DNA of 64,000 nucleotides from Cutibacterium acnes. Its GTDB lineage: Bacteria > Actinomycetota > Actinomycetes > Propionibacteriales > Propionibacteriaceae. The notes below the pieces were generated by a model. It was given only the letters and a program-made list of their open reading frames with translations. It had not been told where the DNA came from and ran no database searches. Of this stretch, positions 50,840 through 60,668 are shown in pieces (within the stretch, counting starts at the first letter, position 1; the number at the start of each line of letters is the position of its first letter). The position numbers and the translations under genes were made by a program. The stretch spans positions 496,001 to 560,000 of the forward strand of contig NZ_CP023676.1 of assembly GCF_003030305.1 (NCBI RefSeq), written 5' to 3'.

Positions 50840-51492
50840 TGGAGCGTGACGTGCACGGAGTTACCCCCGGTGCGCTCGATCACCCGGTACAGCATGCCTT
50901 GCTGGATTGCCATGGCAACTGGATCGGTGTCATTGGGATCGACGAATGGACAAGCTCGAAGTATCAAAGCGGTTGGATTCGTCGGATGGGGCTCGGCGGA
51001 GAAACCGAAAGCCGTGAGGAACACGCGGATTTTCGTCATATGATCGGCCAGGCTGAATTTGTCACTGGGGGAGTGCTCCGTGTGATCCGGGACGTTGGCC
51101 ATCGCTAAAGCGTCGTCGCCCAGGTGCTCTCCCAGGCTTCTCGCGGCGGCGACGGGATCGTCGCTGGTGTCGCGAATCCACCGGATTGTCGACCGGCTCA
51201 GGTGCCGTAACAGATCGGCCGGTGAATTTGGTCCGGACAAGGTCCGGCTCGTGTATCCCCAGTATGGACGGCCCCGGCCTGCTGCTGGGAGTTTCTCGCG
51301 TTCCACCAACCCCAAGGACACCAGTACGTTGAGGGGCTCCCGAATCGTGTTGACGTGTAACTTGGATTCTCTGGCTAAGTCGGTAATCGTCACTGGTCCC
51401 GCGTGGAGCGATACTTTTTTGAGGACTGACTGCTGGGCAGGGGTGAGCGATGCAATGGTGGTGAGAATTTCGCCTATTCCTTGCCCGCTCAT
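50773..51492 (-). CDS. HTH transcriptional regulator at the end of the nar operon
   Basis: A 239-residue regulator with an N-terminal winged helix (TPAQQSVLKKVSLHAG, ITDLARESKLHVNTIREPLNVL, LVEREKLPAAGRGRPYWGY) as in ArsR/SufR-like families. The C-terminal sensor has Cys residues in RACPFVD and PCELVL. Two cysteines are fewer than needed for a SufR-type Fe-S cluster, unless histidines help. One base separates it from narI, so it is co-transcribed with the nar genes and may respond to redox or nitrate state. Confidence 0.78.
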   Translation of the reverse strand: MSGQGIGEILTTIASLTPAQQSVLKKVSLHAGPVTITDLARESKLHVNTIREPLNVLVSLGLVEREKLPAAGRGRPYWGYTSRTLSGPNSPADLLRHLSRSTIRWIRDTSDDPVAAARSLGEHLGDDALAMANVPDHTEHSPSDKFSLADHMTKIRVFLTAFGFSAEPHPTNPTALILRACPFVDPNDTDPVAMAIQQGMLYRVIERTGGNSVHVTLHHEEDSAPCELVLTPNFTNAAS

Positions 51493-51493
51493 A

Positions 51494-52207
51494 TCACCAT
51501 CCGTAGTGTCGCGATGAAGATCCCAGATGGCCGTTCTTGGACCTGTATATGACGTATGGCCTTGTCGGGTAGCTTACTGGTGCAGAAACGACGTGCACCA
51601 GCCGAGTGAATGGCCATACGCTGAACAGGACCATCCCAGCCATAACATGTAGCTTATAATCTAATGGTACCGTGGCCATTAGTTCTGGTCGAGGCTGAAA
51701 CAGCGCGATGGAGCGGAACCATGGACCGATAGTATCGCGGTAATTGTAGCCGCCGACAATCATCTGCTGGTGTACGGTGGCCCAGCACCCCAGCGTGACT
51801 GTCAGAGTGAGCAGCACATAGGTGACGATGTCCATGGTGGTTGTCGTGAGGCGCACCGACTTTGTCATGAACCTGCGGTACAACAGCCCGAGGAGTCCGA
51901 CGAGGGCCGCCAGCCCGGCTGCACTCCCCAGAACGGTCGCCATGACGTGATACGTGTCCTCGGTGATTCCGATGGTGGAAGTCCATGACTGGGGGATGAC
52001 AAGTCCCAAGACGTGTCCCAGAAAGACGAAGAGGATCCCGAAGTGGAACAGTGGTGACGACCAGCGCAGGATGGACGGCTCGTTCCACTGGCTTGATCGG
52101 CTCGTCCATCCGAACTGATCAGTGCGGTACCGCCAGATCATCCCTCCGATGAGGAGGATGATCGACAGATAAGGCAGTACCAGCCATACCAATAGATTTG
52201 TGTTCAC
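51494..52207 (-). CDS. narI: Respiratory nitrate reductase gamma subunit
   Basis: A 237-residue cytochrome b subunit with five membrane helices that takes electrons from menaquinol and anchors NarGH. Haem-ligand histidines lie in SPLFHFGILFVFLGHVLGL and in KLHVMAGMVLFSVWPFTRLVHVV. It starts at GTG 52207, overlapping the narJ stop by 4 bases. Confidence 0.95.
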   Translation of the reverse strand: MNTNLLVWLVLPYLSIILLIGGMIWRYRTDQFGWTSRSSQWNEPSILRWSSPLFHFGILFVFLGHVLGLVIPQSWTSTIGITEDTYHVMATVLGSAAGLAALVGLLGLLYRRFMTKSVRLTTTTMDIVTYVLLTLTVTLGCWATVHQQMIVGGYNYRDTIGPWFRSIALFQPRPELMATVPLDYKLHVMAGMVLFSVWPFTRLVHVVSAPVSYPTRPYVIYRSKNGHLGSSSRHYGW

Positions 52208-52875
52208 AACTGCCTCCCGAGGGTTGATACGGGATCCGTGGCGGCGAGACCTACCATCTCAACGGGCGGCCCCTGGCTGATGAGTTTCTGATAGCGGGCG
52301 AGGGTCTTCTTATCTAGAGGTGACAGGATGAGACACAAACCCTCTAGAAGGTGTGCGTAGGGACTAGACGCCGTGACCAGTGCTGATCTAATAACTTCCA
52401 ACGCCTCTCGATTGGCGCGCAACAACGTGTCGCCCTCGCTGGCGCGTGCCGAGAACTCCAATACGACGGGCAGATAATCGGGCAACTCGTTGGCATGGTC
52501 CAACTCGAACCCGGCACTGCGCATGACTTCCCGGAATCCCAGGATTGCAGCCCCCCGTTCTCTGGTGTCGCCGGCTGAGTAATAGCTGAGGTACAGCGCA
52601 CAACGTCGATGCTGGTCGAAGGTCTCGACGTAGTGCTCCTGTAGGGCACGCAGCCCCCAGCTCTCTGCCACACCGCAGAAGGCGGTAATTTCATCGGCTA
52701 CCACGGCGGGCATGAGGTCGCGATCGTGGCGCACCGCCGTAATGATTTGGGTGAGTTGCTCGTCCGGGTAATCCAGTAGCAGACTCGTCGCCATGTGAAC
52801 CACGCGGCGCTGGGCAAGAGAGGCATCCACGTGGGTCGACACTGGTATGCGTGGTGCGCCTAAGAAGACACCCAC
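52204..52875 (-). CDS. narJ: Nitrate reductase assembly chaperone
   Basis: A 223-residue TorD-family chaperone dedicated to NarG maturation. Typical segments are MATSLLLDYPDEQL, LQEHYVETFDQHRRCALYLSYY, DTRERGAAILGF and ELPDYLPVVLEF. It starts at GTG 52875, one base after the narH stop, and overlaps narI by 4 bases. Confidence 0.94.
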   Translation of the reverse strand: MGVFLGAPRIPVSTHVDASLAQRRVVHMATSLLLDYPDEQLTQIITAVRHDRDLMPAVVADEITAFCGVAESWGLRALQEHYVETFDQHRRCALYLSYYSAGDTRERGAAILGFREVMRSAGFELDHANELPDYLPVVLEFSARASEGDTLLRANREALEVIRSALVTASSPYAHLLEGLCLILSPLDKKTLARYQKLISQGPPVEMVGLAATDPVSTLGRQL

Positions 52876-52876
52876 C

Positions 52877-54400
52877 TCAGATCACCTCCAGCGGCAAGGT
52901 GGGTGTGCCCTCTGGGGCGCTGACCGGGGAGGAGATGCTGTGGAAGGCTTCGAGGCTTCCACTCACGGGGCAGCGACCCAGGTCGGCGATTCCGTCGGGT
53001 AGGCCGCTGCAGGTGGTGGGAATGACGTAGCGGTCGTCGTACTTGGCGATGGACAGCAGTCGGTACATACTCTGTATGTCCTCGCCGGTCATGTCCACTG
53101 CCTCGGGGATCGTTTCGTCTGCTTCATTCCCCAAAAAGATGTCTCGCATGTAGGAGCGCATTGCAGCCAGACGACGAAGTGAGAGCTCAACTGGAGCCGT
53201 GGCTCCAGCAGTGAATAGGCCGGCGAGATACTCAAGCGGAATGCGCATCTGGGAAATCGCGGCCAACAGCACTCTGTGATCTTCCCCGTCGTTGCCCGAA
53301 GCGCTGACAGCGTCGACGACTGGTGACAGAGGTGGTACGTACCAGACCATCGGCAGTGTTCGGTACTCAGGGTGCAGGGGTAGGGCAATCTGATAGCGGC
53401 TGATGAGCTGCCATACCGGTGACGCCTGGGCTGCTTTGATCCAAGAGTGTGGGACGCCGTTGGCCTTGGCTTGTGTGATGATTTCGGGGTCGTTGGGGTT
53501 GAGGAGGATGTCTCTCTGGGCGGCGTACAGGGTACGTGGGTCGGGCTGAGATGCGGCCCAGGTGACGTGGTCGGCGTCGTAGAGGAGCACCCCCAGGTAG
53601 CGCAGTCGTCCAACGCAAGTTTCCGAGCACACTGTTGGCTGTCCGACTTCCAGCCGTGGATAGCACAGTGTGCATTTCTCGGCTTTGCCGCTGTGATGGT
53701 TGAAGAACACCTTCTTATACGGGCAGCCGGACACACACATGCGCCAGCCGCGACAATGGTCCTGGTCGACAAGGACGATTCCATCCTCGGCACGCTTGTA
53801 GATCGCCCCAGATGGGCAGGCAGAAACACATGTCGGGTTGAGGCAGTGTTCGCAGATGCGCGGCAGATAGAACATGAATGAATCCTCAATGGACTTGCGT
53901 ACCGTGAGGTTCATTTGGTGTAGGACTGGGTCCTGATCGAGGGTTTCCATGGAGCCACCAAGATCGTCATCCCAGTTGGGGCCCCAGTCGATGGTGTCCT
54001 TGTGCTCACCCGTGAGGGCTGATTTTGCTCGGGCAGTGGGAATGTGCTGAGTCGATGGGGACGCCAGTAGTTGGTCGTATTCGTAAGTCCACGGCTCGTA
54101 GTAGTCCTTCTTGGCGGGCAGGTTCGGATTGGCGAAAATCTTGCCTAAGGTGGCCAAACGCCCTCCCTGATAGGGGACCAGTTTCCCGGAACGGGTGCGC
54201 TTCCAGCCTCCCCTCCAGCGTTCCTGATCTTCCCAGCCGCGCGGGTAGCCAACGCCGGGCCGAGTCTCGACGTTGTTAAACCACATGTATTCCGTGCCCT
54301 CACGGTTTGTCCAGGCCTGTTTGCATGTCACTGAGCAGGTGTGGCAGCCGATGCACTTGTCAAGGTTCATCACCATCGCGATCTGTGCCATGACTTTCAT
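52877..54400 (-). CDS. narH: Respiratory nitrate reductase beta subunit
   Basis: A 507-residue iron-sulfur protein that passes electrons from NarI to NarG. Four cysteine clusters are seen: CIGCHTCSVTCK, CEHCLNPTCVSACP, CRGWRMCVSGCP (the Trp marks the 3Fe-4S cluster) and CTLCYPRLEVGQPTVCSETC. The start ATG overlaps the narG stop by one base; a second ATG nine bases later is an alternative. Confidence 0.96.
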   Translation of the reverse strand: MKVMAQIAMVMNLDKCIGCHTCSVTCKQAWTNREGTEYMWFNNVETRPGVGYPRGWEDQERWRGGWKRTRSGKLVPYQGGRLATLGKIFANPNLPAKKDYYEPWTYEYDQLLASPSTQHIPTARAKSALTGEHKDTIDWGPNWDDDLGGSMETLDQDPVLHQMNLTVRKSIEDSFMFYLPRICEHCLNPTCVSACPSGAIYKRAEDGIVLVDQDHCRGWRMCVSGCPYKKVFFNHHSGKAEKCTLCYPRLEVGQPTVCSETCVGRLRYLGVLLYDADHVTWAASQPDPRTLYAAQRDILLNPNDPEIITQAKANGVPHSWIKAAQASPVWQLISRYQIALPLHPEYRTLPMVWYVPPLSPVVDAVSASGNDGEDHRVLLAAISQMRIPLEYLAGLFTAGATAPVELSLRRLAAMRSYMRDIFLGNEADETIPEAVDMTGEDIQSMYRLLSIAKYDDRYVIPTTCSGLPDGIADLGRCPVSGSLEAFHSISSPVSAPEGTPTLPLEVI

Positions 54401-57400
54401 CAGAACGTCACCTCCTGGCCGCGACGCCTAATGAGCGTCACTTCGTCACGTTGGTTGCCGGTGGGGCCGTAGTAGTTGAAGGCGTAACTGAGCTGGGCGT
54501 ATCCGCCGATGAAATGGCTGGGTTTCAGCAAGATACGAGTCAGGGAATTGTGGGTGCCGCCACGCTTTCCTGAACGTTCGGTCAGCGGGGTGTTCACAGT
54601 GCGTTCCTGGCCGTGGTACATGAACACCGTCCCTTCCGGGATCCGATGACTGACGATGGCCCGGGCGTCAACCGTGCCGTTGCGGTTGTACGCCTCCACC
54701 CAGTCGTTGTCGGACACCCCGATCTTCGCGGCGTCGGCGGGAGACATCCAGATCGTCTGGCCTCCTCGGGCCAGCGTGAGCATGTGCAAGTTGTCGTAGT
54801 ACTGCGAGTGGATGCCCCACTTGTTGTGTGGGGTCATGTACCGCACCGATACGACTGCCGCGCCATCGGCATCAGTGCCTGTGTATCCGGCAGGTGGCTC
54901 ATCGTAGATATGTGCGACGTCGAGTGGAGGGCGGAAGATTGGAAGGCTCTCACCCATGTCACGCATCCAGTCGTGATCCAAGTAATAGTGCATTCGTCCG
55001 GTGAGGGTATGCCACGGCTTGTGCCGCTCCATGTTAATGACGAAGGCTGAGTAGCGACGCCCCCCATGCTCCGAACCCGACCACTCGGGTGAGGTGATGA
55101 CGGGTTGAGGCTGAATGACCGTGTCGGTGAATGTCACTCTGCGATCCTGTGACCCCACCGATAGGTCGGTCAGCTTCGTACCTGTGCGGGCTTCTAATTG
55201 TTCAAATCCGGCAGTGGCTAGGCGGCCGTTGGTGGTACCCGAGGTGGCCAAAATTGTGTCGCAAGCTTTGATCGCGGTGTCGAGGAGCGGGCGCCCTGCA
55301 CCAGGGCCAGAAGTGGCGACGCCGTGGCGTTGTGCTAGGTCGGCGACTTCCGGATCAGGATGGAACGGCACCCCCTTAGTCACCATGCCGAGGCTTTCGG
55401 TGAGTGGACCGAGGGTGTCGAACTTCGCGCCGATTTGGGTGTAATCACGCTCCACGGTGACAAGCTTTGGCATCGTCACTCCGGGTATCCAGGCTTCTTG
55501 CTCACGGCTGACGGAACCGGCGGGCGTCGTCATTTCGTCGGGGGTGTCGTGCATCAACGGTGCGGCGACGATGTCGGTGCGGGTCCCCAGATGTTTTACG
55601 GCCATCTGGGAGACGGAATATGCCAAGGTCCGGAACACCTCAAAGTCGGTACGTGCCTCCCATGGTGGATCCACAGCCGGGTTGAAGGAATGAACGTAGG
55701 GATGCATGTCGGTGCTCGACAAGTCGTGTTTTTCATACCATGTCGCGGCTGGCAGGACGACGTCCGAATGCAGTGTGGTGGACGTGTTGCGGAAATCCGC
55801 GGTCCACATGAGGTCGAGTTTGCCGGGAGGGGTGTCGTCGCGCCAACGGATGTCGGTAGGACGCTTGCCCTCAGTTAGCTCGGTGGCGTTGACGTCATTC
55901 TCGCAGCCAAGCATGTGCTTCATGAAGAACTCGGTGCCTTTGGCACTGGAGCCCAGCAGGTTGGTGCGCCAGTTGGCCAGCAGTCGTGGATAGTTTTGGG
56001 TGGCGTCGGGGTCTTCGCAGGCGAAGCCCAAGGAACCGTCAGTCAGTTTCTGGGCGATGTACTCGGCTGGTTCCATCCCGGCAGCGGCGGCCTCGTCGGC
56101 AAGATCTAGCGGGTTGCGGGTGAAGGTCGGGTAGCTCGGCGTCCATCCGCGGCGGGCCGAGTACACCATGCAGTCTGCAGTGGTTCGGCCGGCGAACGAG
56201 CCGCTGCCCAGGGGGGAAGCTATGCTCTCGGCACGGGCACCGTCATAACGCCACTGGTCGGTGGTGAGGTAGTACCAGGCAGTAGCGATCATTTGACGTG
56301 CCGGACGTGCCCAGTCCAGCGCGAACGAGTAGTTGGCCCAGCCAGTGAACGGGCGCACCTTCTCCTGGCCGACATAGTGGGCCCATCCGCCACCGTTGAC
56401 GCCCTGGGTAGCACACATGTTCGTCAATGCCAGGAATGTCCGGTAGATCTCGTCGGCATGGTAGAAGTGGTTGACCCCTGCTCCCATAACGATCATGGAC
56501 CGTCCACCGGTCTCCAGCGAGTTCAGCGCGAACGCGCGACCGATGCGTTCGGCTGCAGCTGCTGGCACGCCGGTGAGCTCGGCCTGCCAGGCGGGAGTGC
56601 CCGGCACCGTGGGATCGTCGTAACCGCTAGGCCATTGGCCGGGCAGACCTTCACGGCTAACGGCGTATTGGGCAAGCAGGAGGTCGTAGACTGTGGTGAC
56701 TAGCCGGTCACCGATGCGACGGGCTGGTACTCCGCGGTGCACGATGCCGGCACCTAGGCTCGTCTGGTCCGGGCTGGAGGGCAGGTCGAAGCGGGGCAGG
56801 ACGATCTCTACGGCTTCCCAGGAATTGACGTCCATCATGCTCATGACGGGGTTGACGCCATCGAGATCAAGATTCCAGTGTCCGACGCCCGACTCGGAGA
56901 ATCGATCGGCCAAGGTTCCACCGGGATCCTTAAGCGACCCGTCAGCCTCCATCACCAGGGGACGGAACTCGGGGTGATCCGGGCGCGTCTGGAGATTGAC
57001 CTTGTCGGCGGTGAGAAACTTTCCGGGTACATATGCCGCGCCGTCGGCCTGTGGGCGGTCGAAACGGTCTAGTTCGACGAGGAAGGGAGAGTCGGTGTAG
57101 CGACGCATGTAGTCAAGGAACATTGGTTCGCGACGTGTGACATGGAATTCCGAGAGGATGACATGACCCATGGCCATGGCAAGAGCTCCGTCGGTTCCCG
57201 AAGCGACGCGCAGCCATTCGTCGGCGAACTTCGTGTTGTCGGCATAATCCGGGCTCACGACGACGACCTTCTGGCCGTGGTAGCGCGCCTCGGTCATGAA
57301 GTGCGCGTCTGGGGTACGTGTCACGGGGACGTTGGATCCCCACATGATGAGGTATTGGGAGTTGAACCAGTCACCGGCCTCTGGCACGTCGGTTTGGTCG

Positions 57401-58137
57401 CCGAATACCTGAGGGCTGGCTGGGGGAAGATCGGCATACCAGTCGTAGAAGCTCAACATAGTGCCACCGAGTAGTTCAGTGAACCGGGAGCCGGCTCCGT
57501 AGGACACCATTGACATGGCCGGGATGACAGAGAACCCGGCGATGCGGTCGGGACCGTAGGCCTTGATGGTGTGCACGTAGGCTGCCGCGATGATCTGGGT
57601 GGCTTCCTCCCATGAGACACGCACCATGCCTCCGTGCCCGCGGGCGCACTTGTATGCCTGGGAGAGCTCTGGGTCGTTGGTGATGGATGCCCAAGCGTCC
57701 ACTGGATCGCCGAATTCGGCGAGTTTGTCTCGCCACGCGTCAAGCAGGACTGAGCGCACATAGGGGTGACGTATTCGTGTGGGGGAGTACTCGTACCAGC
57801 TGAATGACGCGCCACGCGGGCATCCTCGCGGCTCGTAGTCGGGCATGTCCGGGCCGGTGGAGGGGTAGTCAGTCTGCTGGGACTCCCAGGTGATGATCCC
57901 TTCCTTGACGTAGATCTTCCATGAGCACGAGCCGGTGCAGTTCACTCCGTGGGTGGAGCGCACGACCTTGTCATGGGACCAACACTTGCGGTAGAAGACG
58001 TCGGCGTCGCGTCCGCCCTCCAGAAATAGCTGGCGTGTGTCGGGCGACGTCGTACCGCGGCGTAGCCACGTCCCCATTTTCAGCAGGGCTGAGCCGCTGG
58101 GGGACTCGGCGTCAGATGTTTCGTCGTACTCCGTCAT
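54400..58137 (-). CDS. narG: Respiratory nitrate reductase alpha subunit
   Basis: A 1245-residue Mo-bis-MGD catalytic subunit reducing nitrate to nitrite on the cytoplasmic side. The N-terminal FS0 cluster region is HGVNCTGSCSWKIYV. DYEPRGCPRGASF, SYGAGSRFTELLGG and MWGSNVPVTRTPDAHF are nitrate-reductase-specific. The MGD-binding C-terminal domain contains SPEWSGSEHGGRRYSAFVIN and KWGIHSQYYDN. No Tat signal is present, as usual for functional NarG. The length matches the family. It is preceded by narK, 57 bases away. Confidence 0.97.
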   Translation of the reverse strand: MTEYDETSDAESPSGSALLKMGTWLRRGTTSPDTRQLFLEGGRDADVFYRKCWSHDKVVRSTHGVNCTGSCSWKIYVKEGIITWESQQTDYPSTGPDMPDYEPRGCPRGASFSWYEYSPTRIRHPYVRSVLLDAWRDKLAEFGDPVDAWASITNDPELSQAYKCARGHGGMVRVSWEEATQIIAAAYVHTIKAYGPDRIAGFSVIPAMSMVSYGAGSRFTELLGGTMLSFYDWYADLPPASPQVFGDQTDVPEAGDWFNSQYLIMWGSNVPVTRTPDAHFMTEARYHGQKVVVVSPDYADNTKFADEWLRVASGTDGALAMAMGHVILSEFHVTRREPMFLDYMRRYTDSPFLVELDRFDRPQADGAAYVPGKFLTADKVNLQTRPDHPEFRPLVMEADGSLKDPGGTLADRFSESGVGHWNLDLDGVNPVMSMMDVNSWEAVEIVLPRFDLPSSPDQTSLGAGIVHRGVPARRIGDRLVTTVYDLLLAQYAVSREGLPGQWPSGYDDPTVPGTPAWQAELTGVPAAAAERIGRAFALNSLETGGRSMIVMGAGVNHFYHADEIYRTFLALTNMCATQGVNGGGWAHYVGQEKVRPFTGWANYSFALDWARPARQMIATAWYYLTTDQWRYDGARAESIASPLGSGSFAGRTTADCMVYSARRGWTPSYPTFTRNPLDLADEAAAAGMEPAEYIAQKLTDGSLGFACEDPDATQNYPRLLANWRTNLLGSSAKGTEFFMKHMLGCENDVNATELTEGKRPTDIRWRDDTPPGKLDLMWTADFRNTSTTLHSDVVLPAATWYEKHDLSSTDMHPYVHSFNPAVDPPWEARTDFEVFRTLAYSVSQMAVKHLGTRTDIVAAPLMHDTPDEMTTPAGSVSREQEAWIPGVTMPKLVTVERDYTQIGAKFDTLGPLTESLGMVTKGVPFHPDPEVADLAQRHGVATSGPGAGRPLLDTAIKACDTILATSGTTNGRLATAGFEQLEARTGTKLTDLSVGSQDRRVTFTDTVIQPQPVITSPEWSGSEHGGRRYSAFVINMERHKPWHTLTGRMHYYLDHDWMRDMGESLPIFRPPLDVAHIYDEPPAGYTGTDADGAAVVSVRYMTPHNKWGIHSQYYDNLHMLTLARGGQTIWMSPADAAKIGVSDNDWVEAYNRNGTVDARAIVSHRIPEGTVFMYHGQERTVNTPLTERSGKRGGTHNSLTRILLKPSHFIGGYAQLSYAFNYYGPTGNQRDEVTLIRRRGQEVTF

Positions 58138-58194
58138 CGGGTCTCCTTTGTAAAAACCGAACCAGGTGGAGTGTGTCGAAACTGGGGTCGCTGG

Positions 58195-59511
58195 TCAGCC
58201 AGGGCATGGAGCACCTGGGCGGGCATAACGGATCCAGCAGATGATCGAGCACACAATGCAGAAGACGGTGCAGATCCAGAACCAGGCAACGGCTGACATC
58301 GATGACAGGGCGACACCGACGACGAATGGGCCGAAACAGCCGATGGCGGCGGTGAACCCGATGGCTCCACCGGCTTGTCTGGCAGGCATGATCATGGGCA
58401 TCTGCTTGAACGTCCCGGCGTTGCCGATACCGGAGAAGAAGAACATGGTGAGCATTCCCCACAGGAAGTAGCCGAACTGGCTTGGACTTGTGGGGTTGAG
58501 GAAGAAGACGCAGAACCCGAACGTCAGTGCCATCCCGATTCCTGAGACAAGGGTCCAGATCGCCCCACCGAATCGGTCGCAGAGCGGCCCCCAGACGACA
58601 CGCACCAACGAGCCGATCAGTGGGCCGAGGAAGGCGTAGGAGGCGCCGGCGGGCAAGTTAGAAAATCCGTGGGCCAAGTTGCTCGAGTTGCCATACGTAT
58701 TCTCGATGAGTAGCCCGAACTGGGCGCTGAAGCCGCTGAACAGGCCGAACGTCATGACGTACATGAGCGTCATGATCCAAGTGTCGGGGTTGGTGAAGAT
58801 GTCGATCTGCCGACGGAAGTTCGCCTTTACCGGAACGTCTTTGAGCATGGTAAATGCCAAAATCGTGGCCAGGATGGTCCACGGGACGAAGACGATGGCG
58901 ATATTGTGCACCCACAAGGGGCTCCCGGCGGTGTGCTGCGGGGCGATCCACGTGAGGCCGAGGAGCCCGAAGCCCATGAGCCATGGGCCGAGCAACTGAA
59001 CGATGGACATCCCCAGGTTGCCGATGCCAGCCTGTACTCCCAAAGCGGTGCCCTGCTTGCTTTTAGGGAAGAAGTAGCCCGTTGATGGCATGTAACCGGA
59101 GAAAGAACCGCCCCCAACGCCGCATAGGAAGGCGAGGAGGAGAAGGGTGCCGTACCCGGTCGACGTGTTCTGGACGGCGAAAAACCAGCCCAGCATAGGG
59201 ATGAGGTAGAGCAGGGAGCTGTATCCCACGAGCCTGCGAGTGCCGATCACCGGCGGTAGGAACATGTAGACCAGGCGGATGAATCCTCCCGAGAGCCCTG
59301 GCATGGCGGTGAGCCAGTACAGCTGTGACTTCGTCAGGTGGAATCCGATGGCGTTGAGTTTGGGTGCGATCGCACTCACCAAGAACCATACGCAAAATGC
59401 GATGATCATGGAGAACGTCGAAATGGTCAAAGTTCGCCATGCGATACCGGAATCCCAGTTTTCCTCGGGATCCCAGTTCTCGATGAGATGGTGGGAAGGG
59501 CTTGTGCTCAC
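58195..59511 (-). CDS. narK: MFS nitrate/nitrite transporter
   Basis: A 438-residue permease of the nitrate/nitrite porter family with about 12 helices. Signature segments are MPGLSGGFIRLVYMF, GVGGGSFSGYMPSTGYFFPKS, GVQAGIGNLGMSIVQLLGP and FFSGIGNAGTFKQMPMIMP. GTG 59509-59511 behind GGAG is preferred; the longer frame to 59565 contains promoter sequence. It should import nitrate or exchange it for nitrite and heads the nar operon. A -10-like GATAAT lies about 40 bases upstream. Confidence 0.92.
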   Translation of the reverse strand: MSTSPSHHLIENWDPEENWDSGIAWRTLTISTFSMIIAFCVWFLVSAIAPKLNAIGFHLTKSQLYWLTAMPGLSGGFIRLVYMFLPPVIGTRRLVGYSSLLYLIPMLGWFFAVQNTSTGYGTLLLLAFLCGVGGGSFSGYMPSTGYFFPKSKQGTALGVQAGIGNLGMSIVQLLGPWLMGFGLLGLTWIAPQHTAGSPLWVHNIAIVFVPWTILATILAFTMLKDVPVKANFRRQIDIFTNPDTWIMTLMYVMTFGLFSGFSAQFGLLIENTYGNSSNLAHGFSNLPAGASYAFLGPLIGSLVRVVWGPLCDRFGGAIWTLVSGIGMALTFGFCVFFLNPTSPSQFGYFLWGMLTMFFFSGIGNAGTFKQMPMIMPARQAGGAIGFTAAIGCFGPFVVGVALSSMSAVAWFWICTVFCIVCSIICWIRYARPGAPCPG

Positions 59512-59751
59512 AATGTCTCCGCGTGGGATCGTGCAATTAACACGGATATTATCAGAAAAAATCATCGGCGTGAAGGCCGCCCCGCCCTGTGCCCCAACGC
59601 CGGCGTGGCGACATCGCGTGGTTTGCTGTTTCTGGCGGGGCGTATCGTCGGCACGCTTCGAAGATGTGTTGGATGGTCATATTGGTCGGAAACTTTGGTG
59701 AAGTCTGTGGCGGGTGGCTTGTTACGGATCGGTATGCGGCATGATCATGAC

Positions 59752-60372
59752 ATGACCAATCGTCGTTTGGACGCTGTCATCCTCGCTGGTGGATGTGCTC
59801 ATCGATTGGGTGGGGTGGCGAAGGCGAATCTGCGTGTGGGGACACGTCGTCTACTTGATGTCGTGTTGGACGCGGTGGATGGTGCCCGCGAAGGGCTGGA
59901 AGGTAGCAACGTGGTCGTTGCTCGCGAATCAGTGGAGGTGCCATGGTCAGTGATACGTACAATGGAGGACCCGCCTGGGTCTGGGCCGTTGGCTGGAATC
60001 AGAGCCGGGCTGCAGGCTTTGCCTCCCGCTCAACCGGATGATTTGGTGCTCGTTTGCGCGGTGGACTCTCCGGGGATTGGCAGGTCAATTCGTCAGTTGC
60101 GCGAAGCGCTAGAGGATGATCCGTTGAACCATTTCGCTGGGGCCGTCACATTTGGGGGAGTACCGAAGCCTCATCGTCAGCTCCTGCAAGGGTTGTATCG
60201 GCGAGTACCCTTAGAAGCCTCGATTGCCGCTGCTGACACGGTCGTGAACCGCTCGGTACACAGCGTGCTCGGTGGCTTATGCTTGCTCGACCTTCCAGTG
60301 GAGCCAGAGGCTTGTCGTGATCTTGACACTCCGGGCGATGTGGAGTGGTGGTTGCGTCACATCGGCGATTGA
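59752..60372 (+). CDS. mobA: MobA-like molybdenum cofactor guanylyltransferase
   Basis: A 206-residue nucleotidyltransferase that adds GMP to molybdopterin to form the MGD cofactor needed by NarG and DmsA. The N-terminal loop AVILAGGCAHRLGGVAKANL fits LAGGxSxRMGxxKxxL loosely. GSGPLAGIRAGLQAL and LVLVCAVDSPGI supply the second nucleotide motif. ATG 59752 is chosen; ATG 59734 is in frame. The frame extends upstream into narK, but that part is antisense. It is the first of a three-gene Mo-cofactor group. Confidence 0.82.
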   Translation: MTNRRLDAVILAGGCAHRLGGVAKANLRVGTRRLLDVVLDAVDGAREGLEGSNVVVARESVEVPWSVIRTMEDPPGSGPLAGIRAGLQALPPAQPDDLVLVCAVDSPGIGRSIRQLREALEDDPLNHFAGAVTFGGVPKPHRQLLQGLYRRVPLEASIAAADTVVNRSVHSVLGGLCLLDLPVEPEACRDLDTPGDVEWWLRHIGD

Positions 60373-60668
60373 TTCTCCGAAGCGTACGTGTTTTTCGGAA
60401 ACCCTGCGCCCATGATGAGACATCCTCTCCACGCAGTTACCGTGGTCATTACTATGACAGCGAGACACTCCGTGTCGCAGGAGCACAGAGTTAGTCGAGG
60501 CGCTGCTTTAATAAAGCGCGTTGAGGAGCATGTGTGGTCCCGCATCGCTCGGTTTCCGTAAGTCTTGCGAGGGGGCGGACTCCTGCCCCTCTAGAGGCGC
60601 ACTCTTAGTGGCTTATGCCGAGCACGGGTCGGCGAGAGCGCTGATCGGATCTCGATAAGATCGATTGT
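60373..60668. other. Gap between mobA and the Mog/MoaB gene
   Basis: Nothing gene-like is seen. A weak hairpin (TCCGAA/TTCGGA) at about 60376-60400 follows the mobA stop and may end that transcript. The rest should carry the promoter of the next gene, but no clear boxes were found. Confidence 0.35.

Noticed and set aside
53191-53208. CTGGAGCC-GT-GGCTCCAG inverted repeat
   Set aside because: Lies within narH codons with ordinary amino acids. Likely chance in GC-rich coding sequence.
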